DNA from: Cystobacter fuscus DSM 2262
GTDB lineage: Bacteria; Myxococcota; Myxococcia; Myxococcales; Myxococcaceae
Direction of reading: 5' to 3'
Length of the DNA: 64,000 bases
Assembly: GCF_000335475.2 (NCBI RefSeq)
Contig: NZ_ANAH02000015.1
Location: 248,001 to 312,000, forward strand
In this document: positions 18,301 to 26,018 of the stretch, piece after piece
Layout of the letters: every line of letters begins with the position of its first letter
How positions within the stretch are numbered: position 1 is the first letter of the stretch
Position numbers and translations under genes: made by a program
The notes under the pieces: model-generated
The model's database searches: none
What the model saw: only the letters and a program-made list of their open reading frames with translations
Told to the model about the DNA's origin: nothing

Positions 18301-19182
18301 CCGGGCACGGAGCGCGTCCTGGAGCTGATGCTCCCCGAGGAGCGCCAGGTGCCCCCGGGCTTCGTCTACGTGCCGCGCGGCTCCTTCCTCTTCGGCACCG
18401 CCGCGGAGGAGAGCATCCGCCGCTTCTTCAACACCACGCCGCTGCACCCGGTGGAGACGGGCCCCTACCTCATCTCCCGCACCGAGGTGACCTATCGCGA
18501 GTACCTCGAGTGGCTGGAGACGCTGCCGCCCGAGCGCTTCGCCCGGCATGTGCCGCATGGGGCCTCGGCGACGTCGGTGAACGCCGAGGTGAAGCTGACG
18601 CGCTCGCCGGAGGGCCGGTGGAGCCTGCGCATCATGCCCAACGTGGTGGCCCACGAGGCGAAGGAGGGCGAGCCCATCCGCTACACCTCGCGCCCCCGCG
18701 ACGTGGAGCAGGACTGGCGGCGCATGCCGGTGGGGGCCATCGACTACGAGGATGCCCGGGCCTACGCCGCCTGGGTGGCGAGCACGGGCCGGGTGCTCGG
18801 GGCCCGGTTGTGCACCGAGTGGGAGTGGGAGCGCGCCGCCCGGGGCGCCGACGAGCGCGAGTTCCCCCAGGGCGACGTGCTCCTGCCGCACCAGGCCAAC
18901 TTCGACGAGACGTACGGCAAGGTGGGCGCCAACTTCGGCCCGGACGAGGTGGGCCGGCATCCCGGCTCGCGCAGTCCCTTCGGGCTGGACGATATGTCGG
19001 GCAATGTCTGGGAATGGGCCGACTCGGTGCTGGCGCCCGGCCGGCCGGTGGCTCGCGGAGGGAGCTACTACTACGCCTCCAGCACCGCCCGGGTCACCAA
19101 CCGCGAGTCCCCCGAGCCCAACTTCAGGGATTTGAGCGTGGGCCTGCGCTTGTGCGCGTCGGCTCCACCCGGAGTGCACTGA
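15391..19182 (+). CDS. Membrane Ser/Thr protein kinase fused to STAND NTPase and FGE-sulfatase domain
   Basis: 1263 residues. Residues 26-310 are a Hanks-type kinase with every key element: Gly loop LGQGRTGRV (32-40), Lys55, HRDIKPGN (141-148), DFG (161-163) and GTPYFMSPE. Residues ~325-740 form an nSTAND1-type NTPase: NPYRGLNAFQEEH, FFGRQREV, Walker A GDSGVGKSS (~355) and Walker B LLLHVDQLEEL (~441). One membrane span (LAVGFIASLALVYAGLRVNA, ~748-767) is followed by a helical segment and a PEGA-like stretch (~905-980). Residues ~985-1263 are an FGE-sulfatase/SUMF1-like domain (GFVYVPRGSFLFGT, DMSGNVWEWADS, GGSYYY). The kinase and NTPase would be cytoplasmic and the FGE domain periplasmic. Likely a one-protein signal transducer coupled to the response regulator upstream. 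Confidence 0.93.
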   Translation: MNESAHQPPGPRLRGDWQPPPEVDEYRLLRLLGQGRTGRVYLAQDTLLERTVAVKFIPALDADALPRFLIEARAAARIQHPNVATLYRAGQFEGHPYLVSEYIRGTSLDRLPRPLPWRRVLEIGVGLARGLAAAHRRNVLHRDIKPGNAILEESGTVKLLDFGLAKLLDEPGTLSPESDAPGEELPAQAPPGLELPSLTRGTLVGTPYFMSPEAWAREPVSARADLFSLGAVLYELAAGQGPFRHVPPRELARAVREQDARPLHLACPDVDARLAAVVDRCLRRDPLERFASADALLEALEDVRTGDTHLRVPEGNPYRGLNAFQEEHRALFFGRQREVRAVVERLRASAFVLVTGDSGVGKSSLCLAGVVPLVVEGALEDGYTWRPARMVPGRRPISLLAAALAPHFPLGEARIEQLAHEEPTALVRALRASLGENTRQGLLLHVDQLEELVTLSEPGEALLLAELLAQFASGVAGVRLLATVRSDFLTRLGVLPGLGEALSRALYLLRPLGRAEVREVVTGPARLKGARFESEALIDALVDSTLSAEGGLPLLQFTLAELWEARDAARGLIPASALEALGGVSGALARYADGIIAQLLPDQQVAARRLLMRLVTVDNPRARRSEAELLGQEPAAPAALEALIRARLVVARRSEEGSSFDIAHEALLTGWPTLAQWLAEAHEARQLHARLERAASEWERLGRPREALWGARHLAELQAHPQQALSARETAFLEASRGALRRGKLLTRALAVGFIASLALVYAGLRVNAWYTLERQVRARLAEARPLLEHAREQQRALERTRAESFALFDAGKLEDASARWAEALRLSRDTERDYLHASEAMEKALVLAPDRAEVREAFADVLAERALLAERAFHPGDRDELLQRLSLYDTSGTRMARWNAPMRLSVRTRPAGATVTLARYTLVDDQYVPTPVPTPGATPLEGLALERGSWLVEVRAPGHVPVRYPLRAEPGTERVLELMLPEERQVPPGFVYVPRGSFLFGTAAEESIRRFFNTTPLHPVETGPYLISRTEVTYREYLEWLETLPPERFARHVPHGASATSVNAEVKLTRSPEGRWSLRIMPNVVAHEAKEGEPIRYTSRPRDVEQDWRRMPVGAIDYEDARAYAAWVASTGRVLGARLCTEWEWERAARGADEREFPQGDVLLPHQANFDETYGKVGANFGPDEVGRHPGSRSPFGLDDMSGNVWEWADSVLAPGRPVARGGSYYYASSTARVTNRESPEPNFRDLSVGLRLCASAPPGVH

Positions 19183-19297
19183 CAGCCAATAGACAGTCGC
19201 AGCGTCCAATCAGCGACGCCTCACTTGTCGTTGAGTCCACGGATGACTTCCCTAGTGCCCGTCCATTGAACACCCCCTCCGTCTCCCGAGGACATCC

Positions 19298-20287
19298 ATG
19301 CGTTCCCTCCCGACTTCTCCCTGGCTCCTTGGCGCCTTGCTGCTGGGTGCCTGCGCGGGCCCCATCGAGCCCGACAGCAACCCGGACGCCGAGCTGGCCA
19401 TCGCCGCGGATCCGCTCCAGGCGGAGAACGGGGGCAACCTCAACGGCGGCAACCTCAACGGCGGCAACCTCAACGGCAACGACCTGTCCAACTTCGTCGT
19501 CAGCGTGAACTTCAATCCGGCGCGCAAGAACGGCTACACGGTGGACAACGTGTGGCTCCAGGGCACCACCTTCTATGGCTATGAGAAAGGCCAGGTCATC
19601 CGCGACCGGGAGTTCACCGGCGTGGAATTCCTGGGCAACCTGGGTGACGGCGAGGGCGGCACCGTGCGCATGCGCATCGCCGGGATGAACCAGGCGCCGG
19701 CGCCCAACACGGACATCACGCTCTACAGCGTGCAGTACTTCGACCCCACGGACTACGGCTGGAAGCCGGCCTGCCGCGATGCCGCGGGCACCGTCGTGCA
19801 AGCCATTCCCACCGCGGGCGTGTGGAACTACCAGCAGGACGTGCCCGGCGGGGGCTCGAAGTACAGCGACCCCGAGCGCTTCACCTTCGCCTGTCTGGGT
19901 GGCGCCATCGCCAAGTGCACGCTGTGGGGCTACCGGCCCTGGGCCAGCTACAACGGCACCCCGCTCGAGCAGTACCACCAGGCCTGCACGCGCCTGGTGC
20001 GCGCGGACTATTGCGGCAATGGCAAGACGTATACGGTCCCCGGCAACCGCATCAACCTCTTCGATCCGCTCGGCATCCAGCAGGACACCGAGGGCTGGTT
20101 CTTCGAGGCGGCGTGGGACGTGAACGGCGCGAAGTGCTTCTACGCGCTCAACCGCACCCACTCGTCTCTGCCATGCTTCAGCTCCCGGCAGGACCTGCTG
20201 TGCGGTCTGGACCTGGGCTCGAGCAACATGGGCATGCTGCTGGCCAACGAGACGCCCGGCACCCTGGGCATGGATCCGGGCTGGTAG
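19298..20287 (+). CDS. ADYC domain lipoprotein
   Basis: 329 residues. Signal peptide with lipobox LGAC (Cys 19), so probably an outer-membrane lipoprotein. After the anchor comes a short tandem repeat NGGNLNGGNLNGGNLNG encoded by three exact 15-bp units. The body contains the signature RADYCGNGKTYTVPGNRINL, which gives the ADYC family its name, plus eight other Cys, several in the WGYRPWASYNGTP region. ADYC proteins are frequent in myxobacteria and have no known function. The start is supported by CGAGGAC before ATCC-ATG. Convergent with the next gene. Confidence 0.85.
   Translation: MRSLPTSPWLLGALLLGACAGPIEPDSNPDAELAIAADPLQAENGGNLNGGNLNGGNLNGNDLSNFVVSVNFNPARKNGYTVDNVWLQGTTFYGYEKGQVIRDREFTGVEFLGNLGDGEGGTVRMRIAGMNQAPAPNTDITLYSVQYFDPTDYGWKPACRDAAGTVVQAIPTAGVWNYQQDVPGGGSKYSDPERFTFACLGGAIAKCTLWGYRPWASYNGTPLEQYHQACTRLVRADYCGNGKTYTVPGNRINLFDPLGIQQDTEGWFFEAAWDVNGAKCFYALNRTHSSLPCFSSRQDLLCGLDLGSSNMGMLLANETPGTLGMDPGW
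19433..19477 (+). repeat. Three exact 15-bp tandem repeats inside the ADYC lipoprotein gene
   Basis: GGCAACCTCAACGGC occurs three times in a row (19433, 19448, 19463), encoding GNLNG units just after the lipid anchor. Exact repeats like this can change copy number by slippage and so vary the length of the surface linker. Confidence 0.8.
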
Positions 20288-20308
20288 TCCGCCCGGACCC
20301 GGAGGCGC

Positions 20309-21595
20309 TCAATCACAGTCGTACTTGAAGTCGCGGCGCACGGGACCGTCGTCCAGCCCCGGCGTCCCCGAATACTCCTCGTGCACGAGCCGTCCCTGGT
20401 CATCGCGCTCGTGGGTGCGCCGGGCATCCACGACGCCGTCCCCGTTGCCATCCCACTCGTCGAGCCAGACGATCTTCGTGCCACAGATGTACGTGAGCCG
20501 GCGGGTGGTGCGCAGGTGGGTGGTCACCCTCGGGGAGCTGGGCTGGTCCCCCGACGGCTTGGTGGTATCCTTGCCGAGCCGCTCGAGCAGCAGCAGGCCC
20601 GAGGCGTCGTAGTAGGAAGTCCTGACGAGCTCGTGCTCGTAGAGTTCCCTGCCGTCCTGCTCCCAGATCCGGAACTGACGGCCGGCCGAGTCGTGAGAGT
20701 AGACGGTGTGCCGCTGCCCCCCGACGCCGCCCTCCTCCTCGTCCACGAGGTAGCCGCGGTCATCGTATTGCCTCGTGACGCCCCAGGTCCCGGTCTCCCA
20801 ACTGTCCTCGCGCAGCTTGCCGTTGGACCAGTAGGTGAAGGTCTCGCATTTGGCGACGTCCCGGTTGCAGTTGGGCTCACTGTCGATGGCCACCAACTGC
20901 CCCGCCGCGTTGTAGCGGTAGAAGATGGGCGTGTTGCGGTCGCTCGCGGGCAGGCGGTCGATGCGCTGGAGCCGGCCATCCTCGTCACGGACATACTGGT
21001 ACACCACGGTGTCCTGGGACGCGGCCGTATCGGTGCGCTTCTGGAGCCTGCCCTCGGCGTCGTAGACCCACTCGCTCTGCGTCCAGGAACCATTGGGCTC
21101 GAGAGACTCGATGCGGCGGAACGTCTCGCGGCCGTTCTCCCAGGAGTGCCGCTCGAGGCGGTCCGATCGATAGGGCTGGTTGGAGATGCGCAACTCCAGC
21201 AGGCGGCTGTCGGCGTCGTAGCGGGCCACCTCGCGGTGGCCGTCCCGGAAGACCGAGGTGCCCTCGCAGGCCGTGGCGCGCTTGGGCGGAACGCGCCCCG
21301 TCCACGGCACGCAAGCCACGGGCTTCAGGGTGGGCTCGCCCTCCAGGCCCGCCTTCACGGGCGGGACATCGCCTGGTATCGGGGGCAGGGGCTGCACCTG
21401 GGGCACGGTGGGCTGCTGCGAGGGCGTCTCCGGCGTGTCCGACGGCGTCTCGCCCGTAGGGGGCGGCGGGGTGTTCGGCGTGGGCTCGGAGGGAACGGGC
21501 GCGTCCTGCCCCGGAGGCAGCTCCTCACGCGTCGAGCCACAGCCCACGAGCAGCGCACACAATCCCCAACTCAACACTCCCTTGTACCCGTGCAT
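20309..21595 (-). CDS. YD/RHS-type repeat lipoprotein
   Basis: 428 residues from ATG 21595 (a GTG directly before it is also in frame; GGGGGG precedes both). Lipobox LVGC, then a Pro/Thr/Gln-rich linker of about 60 residues (EPTPNTPPPPTGETPSDTPE). From ~120 the protein consists of YD-like repeats: YDADSRLLELR, YDAEGRLQKR, YNAAGQLVAIDS, YDDRGYLVDEE, YDASGLLLLERL. They resemble the RHS/YD repeats that form beta-cocoon shells, but there is no RHS core hyperconserved motif and no toxin C-terminus, so it is not a complete polymorphic toxin. A surface-exposed structural role is likely. The last residues contain Cys (ICGTKI, YDCD). Confidence 0.82.
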   Translation of the reverse strand: MHGYKGVLSWGLCALLVGCGSTREELPPGQDAPVPSEPTPNTPPPPTGETPSDTPETPSQQPTVPQVQPLPPIPGDVPPVKAGLEGEPTLKPVACVPWTGRVPPKRATACEGTSVFRDGHREVARYDADSRLLELRISNQPYRSDRLERHSWENGRETFRRIESLEPNGSWTQSEWVYDAEGRLQKRTDTAASQDTVVYQYVRDEDGRLQRIDRLPASDRNTPIFYRYNAAGQLVAIDSEPNCNRDVAKCETFTYWSNGKLREDSWETGTWGVTRQYDDRGYLVDEEEGGVGGQRHTVYSHDSAGRQFRIWEQDGRELYEHELVRTSYYDASGLLLLERLGKDTTKPSGDQPSSPRVTTHLRTTRRLTYICGTKIVWLDEWDGNGDGVVDARRTHERDDQGRLVHEEYSGTPGLDDGPVRRDFKYDCD

Positions 21596-21850
21596 CACGG
21601 TCCCCCCTCGTTCGACTGACAGGGGACCAACGTGCGCACTCCGGGTGCAGGCACCAGGAGCCGGAGGAACGCCTGCCTGGTGGGCGAGCGCGGAGTTGGA
21701 GTGAGGAACCTGGTGCTCGTCGGTGCCCTGGCCGTGTGCGTCTGGGGCCAGGGCGTCGCGGACTTCATCGCGGACTGAGACCGGGCAGACGCATCATTGC
21801 GACACCCCTTGGGGGCGTATGCCTCCCCCCAGGGTGCACGGATGCGGCAG

Positions 21851-22345
21851 TTACGCCGCCGCAGCTGCTTCGGCCTTCCAGTGGGCCCGTGATTCACGGA
21901 GCATCATGCGCAGGGGAATGGCCTCACCCTGAGCAACCTCGGCCAGCTTCTCGAGCGGATACTCGGCAACCGGGTCGCGGACGAAGACCATCAGCCGGAG
22001 CGCCCGCTCCGCGACCGGGCTCATCTGCTTCTTCCCGGTCTCCCACCTCGAAACAGTCTCGGGCGTCACGTCCAGAACCGCGGCGAAATCCGTTCCCGAG
22101 AAGCCCAGGTACTTGCGCAGAGCCCTGACCTCTTTCGGAGTGAGGCGAGCCTTCTTGGATGCCACTTCCTGGGCGATGAGTCGATGGAGTTCGTCGATGC
22201 GCGGAATGTCCACTTCGTACTCACCACAATCGGGGCAGCGGCGAACTTCCACGTTCATGAGCGTCACGGAGTCGAGGCCACACTCCGTATAGAGGTAGTT
22301 CTCCCGGCCGCTCTTCATCTGGGCACCGCAGTTCTCGCACCTCAT
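21851..22345 (-). CDS. MqsA-family antitoxin: YgiT zinc finger plus HTH
   Basis: 164 residues. The N-terminus has the two CxxCG knuckles of YgiT-type fingers (CENCG at residue 3 and RRCPDCGEYE near 38). Residues ~70-125 are an XRE-type helix-turn-helix (LRKYLGFSGTDFAAVLDVTP, then ETVSRWETGKK). The C-terminal tail is helical. It would neutralise the partner toxin and repress the operon through the HTH. Its start codon overlaps the stop of the toxin gene by 4 bp, so the toxin is translated first and the two are coupled. A second, diverged copy of the pair lies at 50679-51484. Confidence 0.9.
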   Translation of the reverse strand: MRCENCGAQMKSGRENYLYTECGLDSVTLMNVEVRRCPDCGEYEVDIPRIDELHRLIAQEVASKKARLTPKEVRALRKYLGFSGTDFAAVLDVTPETVSRWETGKKQMSPVAERALRLMVFVRDPVAEYPLEKLAEVAQGEAIPLRMMLRESRAHWKAEAAAAA

Positions 22346-22626
22346 TTCTTCTTTCTCCAAGCCGTGACGATCTTCAGCTTGGACTCGGACACGAAGGCAA
22401 CCACCACGGCCATCAGCTCCGTATGGACTCTGTACCGCCACGTACCGTTCTCCAGTTCCGGCTCCTCCAAGATCTTGCCGGCACGCAGCACGTTCCTGAC
22501 ATCGAACATGGTCAGATCATCCTTGGCCAGTTCCTCCTTGGCGTGCCGGGAGGACTCGACAATCCCAGTGGCACAAATTTCCTGGATGAGCTTCCTGGCT
22601 TCGTTGCGGTTGAACGGCTCCTTCAT
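22342..22626 (-). CDS. DUF4258 toxin of a type II toxin-antitoxin pair
   Basis: 94 residues, basic, no signal peptide. DUF4258 features: SSRHAKEELAKDDLTMFDV (conserved H and E), RNVLRAGKILEEPELENGTWRYRV, then MAVVVAFVSESKLKIVTAWR. DUF4258 is a small RelE/BrnT-like fold, and such proteins next to MqsA-type antitoxins are predicted ribonuclease toxins. The gene order toxin-antitoxin with a 4-bp overlap fits the MqsRA arrangement. Alignment with the second toxin in this window (51209-51484) shows the shared core NRNEA.KL, S.RHA.EEL, WRYRV and VVTAWR, about half of residues. Two palindromes upstream are likely operators. Confidence 0.85.
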   Translation of the reverse strand: MKEPFNRNEARKLIQEICATGIVESSRHAKEELAKDDLTMFDVRNVLRAGKILEEPELENGTWRYRVHTELMAVVVAFVSESKLKIVTAWRKKK

Positions 22627-22680
22627 GAGAAGAACGGTAGACCGCCCCCTCGCCCCAGATCAAGCCTTGATCTCAGGTCA

Positions 22681-22729
22681 ATAACATAATCGGTTATGGC
22701 CGTATTTGTCAATACCTCTTCAGAGGTAT
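22681..22729. promoter_or_regulatory. Two palindromic operator candidates of the toxin-antitoxin operon
   Basis: ATAAC-N7-GTTAT (22681-22697) and a second palindrome with arms ATACCTCT/AGAGGTAT around a 2-nt centre (22712-22729) lie 55-103 bp upstream of the toxin start. MqsA-type antitoxins bind AACCT..AGGTT palindromes; the second repeat has the same CCT..AGG layout. The local sequence is AT-rich compared with its surroundings, as expected for a promoter. Confidence 0.6.
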
Positions 22730-22754
22730 GGACCATGGGCACCGCCCCCCAAGG

Positions 22755-22880
22755 CTCGCCGAGGACCAGGAGAGAAAGCGGCCCGGCGAGCGCCCGCATC
22801 CGCGTCCAGACTCGCTCTGCCAACCTCGGCGGCACGGCTCACCACCACTCCCCCCATGCGCTGCCCGGTCTGCCCTCCGC
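22755..22880 (+). repeat. Copy A of a ~125-bp duplicated upstream region and gene start
   Basis: From about 22757 to 22875 this stretch matches 35139-35257 at close to 90% by hand alignment. It includes a 29-30 bp block without change beginning CGGCCCGGCGAGCGCC, the CTCTGC(C/T)AACCTCG element, and the first codons of the kinase gene (MRCPVC). The match stops a few codons into the gene. Confidence 0.75.
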
Positions 22881-22918
22881 CCTCCAGGAGCAGGCTCGAG
22901 CGGGAACTGCTCCGGTGA
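22856..22918 (+). pseudogene. Vestigial 5' end of a kinase gene (MRCPVC head)
   Basis: ATG at 22856 begins the same six residues (MRCPVC) as the kinase gene at 35238, then diverges and stops after 20 codons. There is no kinase domain downstream; the M36 protease gene follows on the other strand. Together with the conserved upstream region this looks like a truncated duplicate of a zinc-knuckle kinase gene. The alternative is a short peptide gene under a promoter shared by a paralogous family. Confidence 0.5.
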
Positions 22919-22953
22919 GAGCGGAGCCGCGGGTAGCTCGGAAGCGCCAGCGT

Positions 22954-25938
22954 CTACCGCTCCCGCGAGGTATGCCTTCGCGGCGCTCGGCCTGCCCCGA
23001 GGAGGATCAGGAGCACGAGAAGGAACGTGGAACTCTGCGCACCCGCCCCGCAGCCGCAGCCCGGGAGGGGCGGCCGCGGCTCCTCGACTCCCGCATCCGG
23101 CGTCGTTCCCCCATCCGCCTTTGGTGGCTCGACTCCGGCATCAGAGCCCCCATCAGGGCCCGCATCGCTTCCCCCATCGAACGGGCCCGCATCCCCGGCG
23201 AGCACCCGGATGTCCACCGTATCGACGGTTGCCCGGTTCCCCTGGCCCACGGTGACCCGGAAGGTCAGCAGCGTGTCCACGGGCACCGCGGGCGCGATGA
23301 AGGTCGCGGCGCTCTTCCCACTGTCCGCGAGCACCACGGGGGGACCCGCGACCTGGTGCCATAGGAAGGACAGGGAACCGGCCTTCGGAGAGGAACTTCC
23401 GGAAGCATCGAGGTCCACACGCCGGCCCCCCGGAACCGTCTGCTCCGGACCCGCCTCGGCCACCGGGTTGCCGGAACAGGGGCTGTTCACGGAGAAGTCC
23501 TCGACGACTCCCTTCAGGTCCACCGAGTCTCGCGCTGGAGACCTGGCACACGGCCCCGCCCCGCGGCGGGCATACGCCTCGGCCAGGAGCGCATGGTCCG
23601 TCAGGTCATTGGCGGCCGCCACCGCCAGGAGCGCCTGGAACTGCTCGGTGTAGGTCGCGTTGGCGGGGGCGAGCTTCATCGCGCCCACGAGGTAGTCGGC
23701 CATGCGTCGCCTGGCCGTCTGGAAGCCGTAGCGTGGGGTGGGAATCCGCGTGTCCCGGAGCAAGGAGATGTACCCCTCGAACAACAGGCTCGCGAAGATC
23801 TCTCCCGCGTTGTGGATCTCCGGGTTCCCTGGCACCCGGCTAGCCATGGGATGGTGGGTGGGCAAGGGCTCGCCCTCGGAGATGTGCCGCAAGCGCAAGT
23901 CATTGATGCTCTTGTTGACCGAATAGGGCACCCGGCGGAGACCGAAATAGGCGCTGTTGCCAAGCGCGACGGACGCGAAGGGGGCGACCGCGTAACTCCC
24001 CTCGAGCGAATCCCCCTCTCGAAGCATCATGTGCAGGGCGATGAAGTCCGCCCAGCCCTCGCTCATGGCGAGACACTGAATCGAGGTGCAGGAGGTCATC
24101 AGCCGCTGGTGCAGGTAGTGCCCCCACTCGTGTGCCACGAGGGTGTTGTCCAGGGTGCCGTCGCGGTTGATGACAGCTCGCCGCAGGGTCGCGGTGAGCG
24201 GGCTCTGGCGCGCCACGGCCTGCTTGAGGGCCGCACCATCTTCGTAGGTGACCGAGAGGACCGGAATCTTCACCACGATCGACGCATTGTCGTTCGACAT
24301 CTTGGGCGGCGGGTCACCTGGCGTGTTGTTCAGGATGAGCACTCCCGAGGCTCCCGCCTGCTCGGCGTTCCAGACCTTGAGCGCGAGCGGGCACGTCCCA
24401 CGATCGATCAACACGAGGGCCCCACCCAGGTCGGCAGTCGGGGTCTCACACCCATCATGGAGACTCGGGTTGGCGATGCCATCATTCATGAGCACGGCGC
24501 GGCGTGTGACCTGGAACATCTGTGGACCGAACAAGGCGAGGCCCGTCACGTACCGTTGGCCAGAAACCTCCACGAAGTGCTTTTCCAGGCCCGTCCAGGT
24601 GAAGACCTCCATGCGCGGTGACATCCCGTCCGCGGGAACGCTGATCGTGGCGTTGTTCGACCCCTGATAATCCTGTGCCTCGGCGAGGAGAGGATCGGCC
24701 TCCACGCCACCTCGCCCGAAGTTGTTGACCTGCGCGTTTCCAGCGGCCTCGTTGAAGCCGGAGACGTAGAAGTCATCGTGAAGCCAGTTGGTCGTGTAGA
24801 AGAGCTGGATGATGGCGGCTTGCGTCTGAGCGGTGCTCGCCCCGGGCCCCTCACTCATGTCATAGAGATGGTCGAATCGTCGGACGGCCGTGACCTTCGC
24901 ACGGACATCGAGCCCAGCCGAGAACCCGTCCGGAGGCTGGAGATCGGTATAGGCATCGACGTTGTTTCCCCGGCTCTCGGTCGCATCGGACGGCAGCCAG
25001 ACATCCCCTCTTCCGTTGAAACCCTCGATCGACAGCAGGCGAGGAGAGATGAACCCGGGCTCGACACCATCGGGCTTGCCCGTGGGATGAGGCGTGAAGT
25101 CGGCCTGCGGACCATCGAGTGGAGTCATGGCCCCGTCGGCCTCGGCCCAGACACGATACTGGAACGAATCCGAGCGGGTGAGATCCTCGCGAAGCAACAC
25201 GGTGCCGTCCTCCGCGGAGATGACGGCGGCGGACGCACTGGAGGTGGTGCGGGCCTCCTCTCCGCGGAAGGTCTCGACGAGGTACGCGGGGACGAGCTGA
25301 CCCGCCAGCGGATAGAGGACTGGCTTCGCGCGCGCGGGTGCGCTCAGGGTCATTCCGGGTGGAGGAAGGAGCACGCCGGGAGCCCATTCGAAGGAGCGAA
25401 AACCACCCTTCACCGGACCCGCTTCGCGCAGGGCCGCGGTCACGGAGGTCCGCGACACCACACCGAGCGCGTGTGCCACGGCTTCTCCATCCGACAAGCG
25501 GAAGGAGCGTGGCGCGAGGCTCGCCACTTCATGCAGCGCGCCCCCTACGGCGACCCATTGGAGATCGCGCGTGAGCAACACATCGAGCTCGACACCGAAG
25601 ACATCGATGCCATCGACACGCTGGCGGAAGGAGACGAGGATGCCACCGCGCCCGGTGTCATGGACCTGATGGACGAAGGCCGTGCGGAGTGAGGCTTCGC
25701 TCAATTGATAGAGCGGCGCGAGTTGCTCCAGGTACCGAACCGCGGTGGCCTCGGGAGCGCTGGGGGTGTGCGCGGCACCATCCCGTTCCTCGCTCCACAG
25801 CAGGGTGGGCACGCCCCGCTGTGTGTCCATGGAGGTAACATGGACGCGAGGACCCGGGTCCATCGCTTGTTGGGAGGAAGAACCGCCGCATGCACCCACG
25901 GCGGCGAGCAAGAGGAGTGCGCTGGCTCCGTGTCGCAT
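22954..25938 (-). CDS. M36 (fungalysin-type) metalloprotease lipoprotein with PA domain and MYXO-CTERM-like tail
   Basis: 994 residues from ATG 25938 (GGGAG six to seven nt upstream; an ATG at 25944 abuts that site). Lipobox GACG near residue 16. The propeptide-like region runs to ~320. The catalytic domain has HEWGHYLHQ near residue 602 and the second Zn ligand in AMSEGWADF. A PA insert (~500-570: DLGGALVLIDRGTCPLALKV, GASGVLILNN) lies inside it, as in M36 relatives. A PKD/REJ-type domain follows (~835-925: ASGSSSPKAGSLSFLWHQVAG). The end is a Pro/Asp/Gly-rich linker, GCGCGAGA, a hydrophobic stretch and an Arg cluster, which is the MYXO-CTERM sorting layout. Expected to be a secreted, surface-retained protease. 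Confidence 0.9.
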   Translation of the reverse strand: MRHGASALLLLAAVGACGGSSSQQAMDPGPRVHVTSMDTQRGVPTLLWSEERDGAAHTPSAPEATAVRYLEQLAPLYQLSEASLRTAFVHQVHDTGRGGILVSFRQRVDGIDVFGVELDVLLTRDLQWVAVGGALHEVASLAPRSFRLSDGEAVAHALGVVSRTSVTAALREAGPVKGGFRSFEWAPGVLLPPPGMTLSAPARAKPVLYPLAGQLVPAYLVETFRGEEARTTSSASAAVISAEDGTVLLREDLTRSDSFQYRVWAEADGAMTPLDGPQADFTPHPTGKPDGVEPGFISPRLLSIEGFNGRGDVWLPSDATESRGNNVDAYTDLQPPDGFSAGLDVRAKVTAVRRFDHLYDMSEGPGASTAQTQAAIIQLFYTTNWLHDDFYVSGFNEAAGNAQVNNFGRGGVEADPLLAEAQDYQGSNNATISVPADGMSPRMEVFTWTGLEKHFVEVSGQRYVTGLALFGPQMFQVTRRAVLMNDGIANPSLHDGCETPTADLGGALVLIDRGTCPLALKVWNAEQAGASGVLILNNTPGDPPPKMSNDNASIVVKIPVLSVTYEDGAALKQAVARQSPLTATLRRAVINRDGTLDNTLVAHEWGHYLHQRLMTSCTSIQCLAMSEGWADFIALHMMLREGDSLEGSYAVAPFASVALGNSAYFGLRRVPYSVNKSINDLRLRHISEGEPLPTHHPMASRVPGNPEIHNAGEIFASLLFEGYISLLRDTRIPTPRYGFQTARRRMADYLVGAMKLAPANATYTEQFQALLAVAAANDLTDHALLAEAYARRGAGPCARSPARDSVDLKGVVEDFSVNSPCSGNPVAEAGPEQTVPGGRRVDLDASGSSSPKAGSLSFLWHQVAGPPVVLADSGKSAATFIAPAVPVDTLLTFRVTVGQGNRATVDTVDIRVLAGDAGPFDGGSDAGPDGGSDAGVEPPKADGGTTPDAGVEEPRPPLPGCGCGAGAQSSTFLLVLLILLGAGRAPRRHTSRER

Positions 25939-25959
25939 TCTCATCTCCCATCATGAAAC

Positions 25960-26000
25960 GACGGAAGGAGCGGCACGGGACTTCCGCCGCTCCTTCCGTC
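25960..26000 (-). terminator. Strong intrinsic terminator after the VWA-dockerin operon
   Basis: GACGGAAGGAGCGGC (25960-25974) pairs perfectly over 15 bp with GCCGCTCCTTCCGTC (25986-26000), loop 11 nt. Read on the minus strand the stem is followed by CGTTTCAT, a short T run. It lies 19 bp beyond the stop of the last operon gene (26019) and 22 bp before the M36 start, so it ends the operon and insulates the protease gene. Confidence 0.8.
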
Positions 26001-26018
26001 ACGTTGACACTCCTTCAA

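Noticed and set aside
20309-21595. YD-repeat protein as a complete RHS toxin
   Set aside because: No RHS core motif, no variable C-terminal toxin and no immunity gene beside it.
22623-22835. Minus-strand frame of 70 codons over the duplicated block, with a similar frame opposite 35.2 kb
   Set aside because: The shared peptide follows simply from the DNA duplication; there is no start signal and it runs through the toxin-antitoxin operators.
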